A stretch of 64,000 bases of DNA. Origin: Halothiobacillus sp. Its GTDB lineage: Bacteria > Pseudomonadota > Gammaproteobacteria > Halothiobacillales > Halothiobacillaceae. The position numbers were made by a program, and so were the translations under genes. The notes beneath the pieces were generated by a model that saw nothing but the letters and a program-made list of their open reading frames with translations, had not been told where the DNA came from and did not search any database. The stretch covers positions 1 through 64,000 of the forward strand of contig JAGUXT010000038.1 in the NCBI GenBank assembly GCA_020061705.1, written 5' to 3'. Each line of letters opens with the position of its first letter. The stretch's first letter is position 1. This document shows positions 35,181 to 44,370 of the stretch, piece by piece.

Positions 35181-37262
35181 ATGTCTGCATCGCCGCATCG
35201 TCTCGCTCGTCCCGTGTTCCGCTTGAGTTTGCTCGCTGTTGCCATGTTCAACACGGGCGTGGTTGTAGCTGATGAACTGGAGCCGATTCAGGTGCAAGAC
35301 GGTGTAATTATCAACTCACCGAATATCGACACCGTGATTCCAAGTCAACAAAATGCGCGTATTCCAGTGGATGCAGCTGAGGCCTTGCTAGAGGTTCCAG
35401 GTGTTTCGGCCAGCCGTATGAGCCAGCATGGGCTCGATCTGGTTGTGCGTGGTCAAAGTGCGACACAGTTAAATGTATTGTTGGATGGTGGCTATGTTCA
35501 TGGTGGCTGTCCGAACCGAATGGATCCCCCCACCAGCTTTGCTGTTCTGCAATCCTATGATCGAGTGATCGTGCAAAAAGGTGTGCAAAGCGTACTGTAT
35601 GGCTTGGGTGGTAGCGGCGGAACGATTTTGTTTGAACGTGATACGGCGACAAAAGCGGCCATGGAAGGCATTCAAGGCAGCGCAGGACTATCGGGTTCAA
35701 CGAACGGTGCCGGTGGTGCGGGTTATGTGGATGGATTGTTTAGCAATGGATCGGCCTACATGCGCGCGTATGGTGAATACCAGGATGTGGATAGCTATGA
35801 GGACGGTGATGGTCGGGTCGTTCCTTCGGCAACCAGCAAGACGTCTGTCGGAGCAACACTCGGCTATCGCCTAAGTGACCACTCAGGCATTGAAGCCGGG
35901 GTCGATCTCACACGTGCCAGCGATACCTTGTATGCCGGTGCGGACATGGATTCACCCTATGACGATATGAATGCCTATCGCTTCAAGTTTTGGGATCAAA
36001 AAATTGATGGCCCGGTTAGCGGGGTGAAGTTTGAGGCTTGGCGCAGTGATGTCGATCACTTGATGGATAACTATTCCCTGCGCACGCCACCGGCCATGAA
36101 AACCATGTATCGTGCTGCGCCATCCGAAGTGACCACGCAAGGCATGCGTCTTACCCTTACTTCCACACCAATGAGTGCGCTCAAGCTCAATTACGGCATG
36201 GATTATCAGGATGTCAGTCGCAAGGGTTGGATTAACAACCCGGCAAGCGCCGTGCCGAGCGCTGTACTGGGTTGGTTATGGCCAGAGGCCGAATTCTCCA
36301 GTGTCGGCGGCTTTATTGAAGGTGAATACGGAATATCAGCCACCCAGCGCCTCAAGGCAGGCCTGCGCGTGGATGATGTTAACTCCAGCATCAATGGCTC
36401 GTTGATGGGTAGCATTGCAACCAACCCCATGGTGCCTGCGGCCATTCGTAATGCGGCTAATAGCGAGCAGGACAACACGGCCGTAGGCGGCCTCCTGCGC
36501 TATGAGCAAGATATTGATAAAAACCTGAGCTTGTTTGCAGGAATTAGTCGCAGCGTGCGTCAACCCGACGCAACCGAGCGCTATGTCCTCAAGGCAGCAC
36601 CAACGGGCATCGCCTGGATTGGTAACCCGACATTAGACCCTGAAGTCCACCATCAACTGGATGTAGGCCTAAGCGGCAAGGCTAATGGCAACATGCTGGA
36701 ATGGGACGCAGTGCTTTATTACGACAAGGTGAGTGACTTTGTCTTGCGCGACATTAACCGAGGGGCGATTGCCGGTGTAAGCCCAAACTCAACTATCTAC
36801 CGTAATGTTGATGCCACCCTGTGGGGCGCGGAGGTATCTGCGCAATGGATGTTTGCCAAAGGCTGGCAAACCTATGGCTCCCTGGCTTACGTCAATGCAG
36901 AAAACACCAGCGACAATCGCAATATTGCGCAAATTCCGCCACTCAATGGACGCATTGGCCTTGATTACACTGAAAGCGTCTGGGGCGCAGGTGGGCGCGT
37001 GCGTTTTGCAGCTCAGCAAAATGATATTGATACACTGAGTGGCCTCGATACCATCGAAACGCCAAGTTATGGCGTAGTGGATATTTATGGCAGCTACACC
37101 GTGGCAAAGAACACCGTATTGAAAGCCGGGGTGGATAATCTGTTCGATACCCTGTATGCCGAGCACGTCAACCGCGCCTATTCCGGGATATTTGGTAACC
37201 CACTAGATCGAATTTACGAGCCGGGCATTTCCTTCTGGGCGAGGATTGATACGACGTTTTAA
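35181..37262 (+). CDS. Copper-type TonB-dependent receptor (OprC/NosA-like)
   Basis: A 693-residue outer-membrane receptor: signal peptide (to about residue 30), a plug domain with VPGVSASRMSQHGLDLVVRG, and a 22-strand barrel ending ISFWARIDTTF. The plug contains HGGCPNRMDPPTSF, giving the CxxxM pair C110/M114, and a barrel loop has HLM (H293/M295). These correspond to the Cys-Met and His-Met copper ligands of OprC, and the CPNRMDPPT motif is shared with NosA (established knowledge, recalled). Copper uptake or acquisition for copper enzymes is the likely role. A terminator follows. Confidence 0.85.
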   Translation: MSASPHRLARPVFRLSLLAVAMFNTGVVVADELEPIQVQDGVIINSPNIDTVIPSQQNARIPVDAAEALLEVPGVSASRMSQHGLDLVVRGQSATQLNVLLDGGYVHGGCPNRMDPPTSFAVLQSYDRVIVQKGVQSVLYGLGGSGGTILFERDTATKAAMEGIQGSAGLSGSTNGAGGAGYVDGLFSNGSAYMRAYGEYQDVDSYEDGDGRVVPSATSKTSVGATLGYRLSDHSGIEAGVDLTRASDTLYAGADMDSPYDDMNAYRFKFWDQKIDGPVSGVKFEAWRSDVDHLMDNYSLRTPPAMKTMYRAAPSEVTTQGMRLTLTSTPMSALKLNYGMDYQDVSRKGWINNPASAVPSAVLGWLWPEAEFSSVGGFIEGEYGISATQRLKAGLRVDDVNSSINGSLMGSIATNPMVPAAIRNAANSEQDNTAVGGLLRYEQDIDKNLSLFAGISRSVRQPDATERYVLKAAPTGIAWIGNPTLDPEVHHQLDVGLSGKANGNMLEWDAVLYYDKVSDFVLRDINRGAIAGVSPNSTIYRNVDATLWGAEVSAQWMFAKGWQTYGSLAYVNAENTSDNRNIAQIPPLNGRIGLDYTESVWGAGGRVRFAAQQNDIDTLSGLDTIETPSYGVVDIYGSYTVAKNTVLKAGVDNLFDTLYAEHVNRAYSGIFGNPLDRIYEPGISFWARIDTTF

Positions 37263-37301
37263 TTCAGTCATCACAGCCGCATAAAGTGGCTACAAAATAC
37301 C

Positions 37302-37329
37302 AAGGCAGCTCAATCGAGTTGCCTTTTTT
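37302..37329 (+). terminator. Rho-independent terminator after the TonB receptor
   Basis: A 10-bp stem AAGGCAGCTC / GAGTTGCCTT (one G-T pair) with loop AATC runs into six T residues. It lies 40 bp after the receptor stop and separates it from the MacAB-like operon. Confidence 0.88.
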
Positions 37330-37418
37330 ATGCTCTTTGCGAACACTCTTTCGGGCACTCTTTGGTAAGTGGCTTGTCCTAGAGTACCTTAGCCCCACTT
37401 GAATCAACCCCCGCCAGC

Positions 37419-38699
37419 ATGACTTCATCAGCCCCCAACACATCCATTCAGCAAAACCTCGGTCTGCGTCCTAAAAAAGCACACCTCTTGGTACGCCTTT
37501 TCAGCAGCATCGTCATCATGGCCATCATCGGCATTGCAGTATGGTTTGCATTGCCCTGGATTAAGCCCGTAGAAAAAGCGCCAAACTACCGCACGGAAGA
37601 TGCGCATAGTGGCGATTTAGTGGTCAAGGTATCAGCCACGGGCAATCTCGAGCCAACCAATCAGGTCGATGTGGGCAGCGAACTTTCCGGCATGATCGAA
37701 GCGGTGTTGGTGGATGACAACGCCACTGTTACCCAGGGTCAGGTCATTGCAAGGCTTGATCCGAGTCGCGTACGCGACCAGGTGAATAAGTCCAAGGCTG
37801 CACTCATCGCCAGTCAGGCACAAGTGGCGCAAGCCGTGGCTACAGTAAGCGAAACGCGCCTCCAACTTGGTCGCTTGCGCGAGCTTGCCAAGCGCTCGAA
37901 TGGACAAATGGTGTCCGCCACCGAATTAAGCACCGCCGAAGCCGCCCTCGCTCGCGCCATGGCCAGCGAAGAAGTGGCGCGCGCCGGAGTTGGACAAGCG
38001 GCCGCAACCTTGAATTCCGATGAAACCAATCTTGCAAAAACGGTGATTCGTTCACCCATTAATGGCGTGGTGCTGGCGCGCAAGGTCGAGCCGGGACAAA
38101 CAGTTGCCGCCTCGCTGCAAGCGCCGGTATTGTTTACCCTGGCTGAAGATTTAACCCGCATGGAACTGCATGTGGCCGTGGACGAGGCCGATGTCGGTCA
38201 GGTCAAAGTCGGTCAAGTAGCCATATTCAGCGTGGATGCGTGGCGCAATCGTCGTTACCCAGCCGTTGTCACACGGGTGAATTATGGTTCGGAAATCAAG
38301 GAAGGGGTGGTCACCTACCCGACTGTACTGGAAGTGAACAATAGTGACTCAAGTCTGCGCCCTGGCATGACGGCAACCGCTGAAATTACCGTAGTCAACC
38401 GTGAGAATGTGCTCCTGGTGCCGAATGCAGCCCTGCGATTTACACCGGGAACCATGCCAAACAACAAGTCCAATGGCAGCCTGGTTTCAAGTCTTGTACC
38501 CAGGATGCCGCGCAGCAGCTCACAGCGCTCAAACAAGGCAAAAAAGGATGGTCTGCAAACGGTGTATGTATTACGTGATGCTAAAGCTGAGCCTGTGGAG
38601 ATCAGCGTCGGTTTAACCGATGGCAAATTCACCGAAGTGACGGGCGGAGATCTGACTCCTGGCACGGCTCTCATCGTCGAACAGCTTGCGCCAAAATAA
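37419..38699 (+). CDS. MacA-like periplasmic adaptor of an ABC exporter
   Basis: A 426-residue HlyD/RND-type adaptor with one N-terminal membrane helix (residues about 28-48: SSIVIMAIIGIAVWFALPW). The lipoyl halves are VDVGSELSGMIEAVLVDDNATV and INGVVLARKVEPGQTV around an Ala-rich helical hairpin. The barrel domains end with GLTDGKFTEVTGGDLTPG. A serine/lysine-rich insert (residues about 355-385) is unusual. TAATG couples its stop to the ATPase start. It would bridge the ABC pump to an outer-membrane channel. Confidence 0.9.
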   Translation: MTSSAPNTSIQQNLGLRPKKAHLLVRLFSSIVIMAIIGIAVWFALPWIKPVEKAPNYRTEDAHSGDLVVKVSATGNLEPTNQVDVGSELSGMIEAVLVDDNATVTQGQVIARLDPSRVRDQVNKSKAALIASQAQVAQAVATVSETRLQLGRLRELAKRSNGQMVSATELSTAEAALARAMASEEVARAGVGQAAATLNSDETNLAKTVIRSPINGVVLARKVEPGQTVAASLQAPVLFTLAEDLTRMELHVAVDEADVGQVKVGQVAIFSVDAWRNRRYPAVVTRVNYGSEIKEGVVTYPTVLEVNNSDSSLRPGMTATAEITVVNRENVLLVPNAALRFTPGTMPNNKSNGSLVSSLVPRMPRSSSQRSNKAKKDGLQTVYVLRDAKAEPVEISVGLTDGKFTEVTGGDLTPGTALIVEQLAPK

Positions 38700-39442
38700 T
38701 GAGCGAAAACCATGAGCCCGCAATCATGCGTTCAAATCAAACATCCATCCCGCTGATTGAATTCAGCCAGGTGACCAAGTATTACGGCAGCGGCACCGCG
38801 GGATTCCAAGCGTTACGCGGAGTGGATTTAAGCATTAACGAGGGTGATTTTGTCGCCATTATGGGGCCGAGTGGCTCGGGAAAATCCACAGCCATGAATA
38901 TCCTGGGCTGTCTCGATACGCCCACCAGCGGCAGTTATTTATTTCAAGGTGTGCCGGTCGAGCAGCTTGATCGCAACCAGCGTGCCCTGCTGCGCCGCAC
39001 TTACTTAGGCTTTGTGTTTCAGGGTTTTAATCTTTTGGCACGCACCACAGCGCAAGAAAACGTGGAGCTGCCCTTGCTTTACCGTGGGGAAAAGCGTAGC
39101 GCACGGCATCAGGCGGCGCAGGCCGCGCTCAAATCGGTGGGACTGGACGGTTTTGCCCACCACACGCCCGCCGAATTATCCGGCGGTCAACAACAAAGGG
39201 TGGCGATTGCGCGCGCCATCGTCACGCGCCCGCAAGTTTTGCTCGCCGACGAGCCTACCGGCAATCTTGATAGCCTAACCAGCCATGAAATCATGCAGTT
39301 ATTAACAAGCCTCAATCATGAATTGGGGATTACAGTTGTCATGGTGACGCATGAACCCGATATGGCAGAGTACGCGCGGCGGGTGATTCATTTCCGTGAC
39401 GGGCAGGTCGAGCGCCTGCAACACAATGGGGGGCACGACTGA
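38699..39442 (+). CDS. MacB-type ABC exporter ATPase
   Basis: A 247-residue ABC ATPase of the LolD/MacB group. Walker A is GPSGSGKST, the signature is LSGGQQQR, Walker B is VLLADEPTGNLD and the H-loop is VTHEPD. In E. coli MacB this domain is fused to the permease; here they are separate genes that overlap by one base (TGATG). It powers the mechanotransmission-type export by the adjacent FtsX-like permease. Confidence 0.95.
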   Translation: MSENHEPAIMRSNQTSIPLIEFSQVTKYYGSGTAGFQALRGVDLSINEGDFVAIMGPSGSGKSTAMNILGCLDTPTSGSYLFQGVPVEQLDRNQRALLRRTYLGFVFQGFNLLARTTAQENVELPLLYRGEKRSARHQAAQAALKSVGLDGFAHHTPAELSGGQQQRVAIARAIVTRPQVLLADEPTGNLDSLTSHEIMQLLTSLNHELGITVVMVTHEPDMAEYARRVIHFRDGQVERLQHNGGHD

Positions 39443-40647
39443 TGTTATGGAGCACCCTCCTCCTCGCCTTGCGCGAAATTCGGCGCAATGTGTTGCGCTC
39501 GTTTCTTACCATGCTTGGTATTGTCATCGGTGTGGCGGCGGTGATTACCATGGTCACGCTGGGCAAGGGTGCAACCCAGGCCATTGCCGACCAAGTGTCC
39601 AGCCTGGGGAGTAACCTGCTTATCGTGCGCCCGGGGCAACGGCTCGGGCCGGGCGCGACCTCCGCCGCTCCTCCATTCAAAATGGCCGATGTCATCGCCA
39701 TTCAGGAGCAAGTACCCTTGGTCCGCAGCATTGCACCAACCGTGACGCGCGGCATGACGATTGTGGCTGGTGCGCGCAACTGGAGCACCACCGTGACCGG
39801 CAGCACGAATGCCTGGTTTGGCACCGGAAACTGGCAACTCGCGGCCGGGCGCGAATTTAGCGAAGCTGAAGAACGTGGCGGTCAAGCCGTGTGTGTCATT
39901 GGCGAAACCGTGCGCCGTGAGCTTTTTGGCGGCCAAGACCCGCTTGGCTTATCCATCCGAGTGAAGGGTTTTTCCTGCGAAGTCATTGGCTTATTGGTGA
40001 GTAAAGGCCAGTCAGCATTTGGCTCCGATCAGGATGATACCGTCGTCATGCCGCTGAAAACCGCACAACGGCGCATTACAGGCTCGCAGGACATTTCCGC
40101 CTTGCGTATCTCGGTACAAGACGAGGCCGCCATCGACCAGGCCAAGCGCCAAATTACCCTGCTGCTGCGCGAGCGCAGAAATATCACTGACAACGAAGAT
40201 GATAATTTCAGTGTGCTCGATACACGCCAGATTACCGAAACACTCTCCAGCACGACCAAGGTCATGACCACCCTGCTCGGCGCGGTGGCCGCTGTGAGCC
40301 TATTGGTCGGCGGCATTGGCATTATGAACATCATGCTGGTGTCGGTGACCGAGCGCACGCGTGAAATCGGCATTCGTCTGGCGATTGGTGCGCTGGAGCG
40401 GGAGGTTTTGTTGCAATTTCTGATCGAAGCGGTGGTGTTGTCCTCACTTGGCGGCATCATTGGCATCATGCTGGCAACCGCCGCATCCATCGGGCTGGCC
40501 GCGGTGATGCAGCTACCCTATCTGTTCGACCCGGCAATTAATCTCTTGTCGTTCCTGTTTTCAGCCGCGATAGGCGTGCTATTTGGTTACTTCCCGGCGC
40601 GGCGAGCCGCACAACTCGACCCGATTGATGCGCTAAGGCATGAATAG
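39442..40647 (+). CDS. MacB/FtsX-like ABC exporter permease
   Basis: A 401-residue permease with one N-terminal helix (RSFLTMLGIVIGVAAVITMVT), a periplasmic MacB_PCD domain of about 220 residues, and three C-terminal helices (LLGAVAAVSLLVGGIGIMNIM onward) ending YFPARRAAQLDPIDALRHE, the family C-terminus. With the two genes upstream it forms a MacAB-type tripartite exporter. Substrate could be a macrolide, peptide or lipid; sequence does not decide. Confidence 0.94.
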   Translation: MLWSTLLLALREIRRNVLRSFLTMLGIVIGVAAVITMVTLGKGATQAIADQVSSLGSNLLIVRPGQRLGPGATSAAPPFKMADVIAIQEQVPLVRSIAPTVTRGMTIVAGARNWSTTVTGSTNAWFGTGNWQLAAGREFSEAEERGGQAVCVIGETVRRELFGGQDPLGLSIRVKGFSCEVIGLLVSKGQSAFGSDQDDTVVMPLKTAQRRITGSQDISALRISVQDEAAIDQAKRQITLLLRERRNITDNEDDNFSVLDTRQITETLSSTTKVMTTLLGAVAAVSLLVGGIGIMNIMLVSVTERTREIGIRLAIGALEREVLLQFLIEAVVLSSLGGIIGIMLATAASIGLAAVMQLPYLFDPAINLLSFLFSAAIGVLFGYFPARRAAQLDPIDALRHE

Positions 40648-40651
40648 CAGG

Positions 40652-40683
40652 CGTGTAGGTGCGAATGAATTCGCACCTACACG
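40652..40683. terminator. REP-like palindrome, probable terminator of the MacAB operon
   Basis: A perfect 14-bp inverted repeat CGTGTAGGTGCGAA / TTCGCACCTACACG with a 4-nt loop lies 4 bp after the permease stop. No strong T-run follows. The sequence resembles GTAGGTGCGAAT palindromes repeated in many gammaproteobacterial genomes (recollection). It sits between convergent genes and could terminate from both sides. Confidence 0.65.
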
Positions 40684-40710
40684 TTAAAAATGAAGATTAT
40701 TCAATGGCTC

Positions 40711-41697
40711 CTACAACGTATTCGGACACGCCTCGCCGCGCTCAAGCTGGCTCAAATTATTCAGCGTTGTTTCAGCAATCGCCGTCAGAGCCTCGCGGGT
40801 AAAATAGCCCTGGTGTGAAGTAATCAGTACATTGGGGAAGGTTAATAAACGCTGTAATAAATCGTCCTGAATAATCTCATTCGAGTGATCCTCAAAAAAC
40901 AGTCCCTCTTCCTGCTCATAAACATCCAGACCTAATGCACCAATATGGCCGGACTTCAGACCCGCAATAATGGCTCGGGTATCGACCAATGCACCGCGTC
41001 CGGTGTTTATGACCATCACCCCATGCTTCAACATTGCGATGCTTTCCTTGTTGATGAGGTGGCGTGTTTCGGGCGTGAGTGGACAATGCAGGCTGATAAT
41101 GTCGCTTTCCCTCAGTAGACTTGCACGATCTATATAGCGCACGCCCAAAGCCAAACACGCCGGATTCTGATACACATCTTCGGCCAGTACCACGCAACCC
41201 AAACCCGTTAAAATTTTAGCCAGCACCGCACCAATGCGCCCCGTACCAATAATGCCCACCGTCTTGCCGTGCATATCAAAACCAAGCAGGCCGTTAAGTG
41301 CAAAATTCCCCTCGCGCACCCGATTGTAAGCACGGTGTGTTTTGCGGTTTAGTGTAAGCATCAGCGCCACAGCATGTTCCGCTACCGCGTAGGGCGAATA
41401 GGCCGGAACACGTACCACGCGCATGCCCAATTCTTTGGCGACAGGCAGGTCAACATTATTGAACCCGGCGCAGCGCAGGGCCACGGTCTTCACCCCGCGC
41501 CCCGCCATACAGCGCAGCAAGCGCGCATCCACCTTGTCATTCACAAATACACATACTGCCTCGGACTCTTCCGCCAGGCTACAGGTCTCCACACTCAGTG
41601 CAGCCTCGAAAAAATGCAGGCTGTGGCCATGTACCGTATTTGCGGCGATGAAGGTGTCATGGTCATATGGCTTACTGCTGAAAACGGCGATGCGCAT
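40711..41697 (-). CDS. ldhA: D-lactate dehydrogenase (2-hydroxyacid dehydrogenase family)
   Basis: A 328-residue NAD-dependent enzyme that reduces pyruvate to D-lactate. The Rossmann motif is [13 protein letters not shown]; catalytic Arg, Glu and His are in [31 protein letters not shown] and [13 protein letters not shown]. The length and the start [12 protein letters not shown] match E. coli LdhA. AGGAG lies 9 nt before ATG. It is a single-gene unit transcribed divergently from the next gene. Confidence 0.95.
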   Translation of the reverse strand: MRIAVFSSKPYDHDTFIAANTVHGHSLHFFEAALSVETCSLAEESEAVCVFVNDKVDARLLRCMAGRGVKTVALRCAGFNNVDLPVAKELGMRVVRVPAYSPYAVAEHAVALMLTLNRKTHRAYNRVREGNFALNGLLGFDMHGKTVGIIGTGRIGAVLAKILTGLGCVVLAEDVYQNPACLALGVRYIDRASLLRESDIISLHCPLTPETRHLINKESIAMLKHGVMVINTGRGALVDTRAIIAGLKSGHIGALGLDVYEQEEGLFFEDHSNEIIQDDLLQRLLTFPNVLITSHQGYFTREALTAIAETTLNNLSQLERGEACPNTL

Positions 41698-41785
41698 GGC
41701 TTGATCTCCTGAACTAATTAAAGTGAGCGTAGCTCATATAAACATTAGACAATGTGACAATTTTCAAACCAAACAAGGATCAAGC

Positions 41786-42661
41786 ATGAAAATCACCATC
41801 TTTGGCGGCAGTGGATTCGTGGGACGGGTGTTGGTACAAAAATTACTCGCTGCCGGACATTCAGTTCGCGTTGTCTCACGCAAAGCCGCACTCCAGCCGA
41901 CCGCGTATGAGATCACCAACGCTGATCCGTATGATCCTGAACAACGTCGCGCCTGTATGCGCAATCAGGATGCCGTGATTAACCTGATCGGTATTTTGCA
42001 GGGCAATGAGGCCGCGTTTTATCGTGCCCATGCCACACTCGCCGAAAACCTGGCGCAGGCCTGTTTGGATGAATCCGTGCCGCTCTTTTTGCACATGAGC
42101 GCGCTACATGCTGATCCGCAGGGCGTGAGCATGTATCTGCGCAGCAAGGGGATGGGTGCCGAGCGCGTACATGCGCTAGCCAGTGAGCGATTACGTGTCG
42201 TGAGTTTTCACCCTTCGGTTATTTTTGGCACCGAAGACAACTTTTTGAATCAATTTGCCACACTGTTGCGATACTCACCCGGCATGATGATGTTACCGGG
42301 CGCCAAAGCGCGCTTTGCGCCGGTGTATGTCGGCGATGTAGCGGATGCTTTTGTGCGTGCACTTGACGATGCCACTATGCGCCCACGCATCAACCTTTGC
42401 GGCCCTCAAGATTACAGTCTGCAAGAATTGGTAGAGCTAACAGCCCATTGGAGCGGGCATAAACGTCTTGTTGTGCCGATGCCGAACATCATGGCGCGCG
42501 TGGTTGCCAGCATGATGAGCGTGTTGCCCAATCCACCACTCAGTCACGACAACCTGGACTCCATGCGTATCGACAGCGTGTGCGCAAGTGGCGAAGCCCG
42601 CCAGCCAACAGCGCTGGAGACGATTGCTCCGACCTATCTGGCTGCCAAAAAGTTAACGTAA
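41786..42661 (+). CDS. NDUFA9-like NAD(P)-binding epimerase/SDR protein
   Basis: A 291-residue atypical SDR. The nucleotide motif is TIFGGSGFVGRVLVQKL; others are AVINLIGIL and VISFHPSVIFG-like VVSFHPSVIFGTEDNFLNQF, which fit the complex I NDUFA9 family. Bacterial members are scattered and not part of nuo operons; quinone or sugar-nucleotide roles have been proposed. The start at 41786 (MKITIFGG) follows AAGGA; the longer frame was rejected. Monocistronic. Confidence 0.85.
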   Translation: MKITIFGGSGFVGRVLVQKLLAAGHSVRVVSRKAALQPTAYEITNADPYDPEQRRACMRNQDAVINLIGILQGNEAAFYRAHATLAENLAQACLDESVPLFLHMSALHADPQGVSMYLRSKGMGAERVHALASERLRVVSFHPSVIFGTEDNFLNQFATLLRYSPGMMMLPGAKARFAPVYVGDVADAFVRALDDATMRPRINLCGPQDYSLQELVELTAHWSGHKRLVVPMPNIMARVVASMMSVLPNPPLSHDNLDSMRIDSVCASGEARQPTALETIAPTYLAAKKLT

Positions 42662-42721
42662 ATCGGCCACGTGTTGACTTATCTCGGCACACTTGTCCAA
42701 GCTGATCGCCCAGAATAACGA

Positions 42722-42886
42722 TCAGGTTACGCACTTGTTGCGATTTTTGCGGCAGGCTTCGGAGCAGTACTTCACCTCGTCCCATACCTTGGCCCATTTT
42801 TTACGCCAGACAGACGGGCGAGCGCAAATCGCACAGGTTATCTGCGGAAGCAAGGTTTTGTCATTGGCCTGGCGGATTGGCATCAT
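42722..42886 (-). CDS. DUF2256 small zinc-ribbon protein
   Basis: A 54-residue protein with two cysteine pairs, CAIC and CSEAC, flanking PSVWRKKWAKVWDEVKY, the signature of DUF2256. It would bind one zinc. DUF2256 genes are typically found beside photolyase/cryptochrome genes (recollection), and here the gene follows a LOV photosensor gene by 24 bp. Two ATG codons (42886, 42883) are possible; neither has a strong ribosome-binding site. Function unknown. Confidence 0.85.
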   Translation of the reverse strand: MMPIRQANDKTLLPQITCAICARPSVWRKKWAKVWDEVKYCSEACRKNRNKCVT

Positions 42887-42910
42887 TCAAACAATGCCAA
42901 TTATGCGAAA

Positions 42911-43348
42911 TTAACTGGTTGCGGCGGCACGAAATGCAGCCAGCTCGGTGCGCAGGCGTTCAATCTCGTTTTCGAGGGCAACCTCTCGGGTGACTTCCTT
43001 TTGAATGCCGATGTAGTAAGTCAATTCGCTCGCTTCGTCATATACCGGAGTGATGGAAAGCTCATTCCAAAACAGGCTGCCATCCTTACGGTAGTTTCTG
43101 AGCACGGTGCGCACGGGCTGACCTTGAGCCAAGGCCGCACGGATGGAATAAACACCGGCCTGTTCGCGATCATTGCCCTGCAAAAAGCGGCAATCCTGAT
43201 AGAGGATTTCATCCGCCGCATAACCGGTAAGACGCTCAAAAGCCGGGTTAACGTAGATCAGAATATGGTCGTCCCCCTCCTGTTCGGAGATGACAATGCC
43301 GTCATTGGAGGCTTGAATGGCTTTAATCAGCAGTTCGGCGTTTAACAT
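42911..43348 (-). CDS. Short LOV blue-light photoreceptor
   Basis: A 145-residue stand-alone LOV domain with a C-terminal helix, very like the short LOV proteins of Pseudomonas putida (PpSB1/PpSB2-LOV). The photoactive cysteine is C53 in YQDCRFLQGND, with the flavin-contact motifs NPAFERLTGY, LRNYRKDGSLFWNELSITP and YYIGIQKEVT. No effector domain is present; output probably passes through dimerisation or a partner. It starts 4 bp after the LitR-like gene, which makes that regulator the obvious partner. The start at 43348 (MLNAELL) matches the family. Confidence 0.92.
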   Translation of the reverse strand: MLNAELLIKAIQASNDGIVISEQEGDDHILIYVNPAFERLTGYAADEILYQDCRFLQGNDREQAGVYSIRAALAQGQPVRTVLRNYRKDGSLFWNELSITPVYDEASELTYYIGIQKEVTREVALENEIERLRTELAAFRAAATS

Positions 43349-43352
43349 GGGA

Positions 43353-44312
43353 CTAATCCTGCGCAACGGTATGATTTTCACGACGTAACGTTTGGGTAAT
43401 CAAGTTTAGCGGAGCGTCATCTTTTGAGCCTGGATGGTGAATGCCTAATTCCGCAAGCGTAGCACCAAGCTCAAATGCGTAATGACCCACGGCAATGATC
43501 TTATGCCCTGCGGCGGCGAGTAATGGAAGCTGGCTACCGAGGACGGCTGTTGGGGGTTTGTGCTCAAGCAGAAGAACCAGGGTCTGTACCGACTGTGTTT
43601 GCATGGCCTGAAGCAAGGTCTGCGCCGGAACACCGGAGCCAAACAAGCGCGCATCCATACCCGCACGACGTAGCGACCAAACCAGATGCCACATGGCAAA
43701 CATCCCGCGCTCCGGCGGAAGGCTGGCAACAAGCATCGGCGGTTGCTGCGGATGGTCAGGAATGTTCCGCGCGGCATTGGCCAGCATGATCGTCAGGCGG
43801 TTTTGTAAAAGACGATACTCAGCATCCACTTGGGCGGACAGCAGACGATTGGCATCCATGCCGTGCATGAGAGGAATCAGATACATGGCGAGAAGATCAT
43901 CAAGCTGCATCAATCCAAGTGCATTGGCTTCCAGAATGGTCAGAGCAGCTTCGTCAAGTGTGGACAAGGCGCTACGATAGTTTTGCAGCCATGAAGCGGA
44001 CGCATCCAGATTATTCTCATGCACATCTACCGTATCAACCGCTATGGCTACAGGTTCACTGCGCGGTGCGTGTTCAAGCATGACGGGGACTTGGCCAATC
44101 GATACGCCCAGCTCCAGCATCGCCGTTATACGCTGAATGTCTTTAATATCCTGCTGCCGATAGAGGCGATGCCCCTTTTCGGTGCGTATCGGCTTAATCA
44201 GCCCATAGCGCCGCTCCCATGCGCGCAAGGTAATCGGATTAACCCCGGTGAGCTTGGCAACCGTACGCATCGGAAAAAAACCATGCTCATTTATGAGGTT
44301 ATCGGGAATCAC
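43353..44312 (-). CDS. LitR-like MerR family light regulator (class II, no B12 motif)
   Basis: A 319-residue regulator: MerR HTH (TVAKLTGVNPITLRAWERRYG, KGHRLYRQQDI), a helical bundle (residues about 115-190) and a C-terminal Rossmann-like domain. CarH/LitR photoreceptors bind adenosylcobalamin through an E-x-x-H motif; the corresponding stretch here is SLPPERGMFAMWHL without it. This fits the class II LitR proteins, which depend on a LOV partner rather than B12 (recalled from P. putida work). The start is GTG at 44312; the next ATG lies inside the HTH. A dyad operator lies 24 bp upstream. Confidence 0.85.
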   Translation of the reverse strand: MIPDNLINEHGFFPMRTVAKLTGVNPITLRAWERRYGLIKPIRTEKGHRLYRQQDIKDIQRITAMLELGVSIGQVPVMLEHAPRSEPVAIAVDTVDVHENNLDASASWLQNYRSALSTLDEAALTILEANALGLMQLDDLLAMYLIPLMHGMDANRLLSAQVDAEYRLLQNRLTIMLANAARNIPDHPQQPPMLVASLPPERGMFAMWHLVWSLRRAGMDARLFGSGVPAQTLLQAMQTQSVQTLVLLLEHKPPTAVLGSQLPLLAAAGHKIIAVGHYAFELGATLAELGIHHPGSKDDAPLNLITQTLRRENHTVAQD

Positions 44313-44335
44313 GCTGGTAGGACTCGTTTAGATAA

Positions 44336-44352
44336 TGTACAAGGATTGTACA
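44336..44352. promoter_or_regulatory. LitR-type operator in the litR/SDR divergent promoter
   Basis: A perfect dyad TGTACAAGGATTGTACA (7+3+7) lies in the 58-bp gap between the LitR-like gene and the SDR operon. MerR-family regulators bind such spaced dyads. The half-site TGTACAA recurs in relaxed form (TGTRCAA) in two more dyads at 50001 and 50099, upstream of other genes of the cluster. Assignment to LitR is inference. Confidence 0.7.
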
Positions 44353-44370
44353 ACATTACACGAGAATGGA

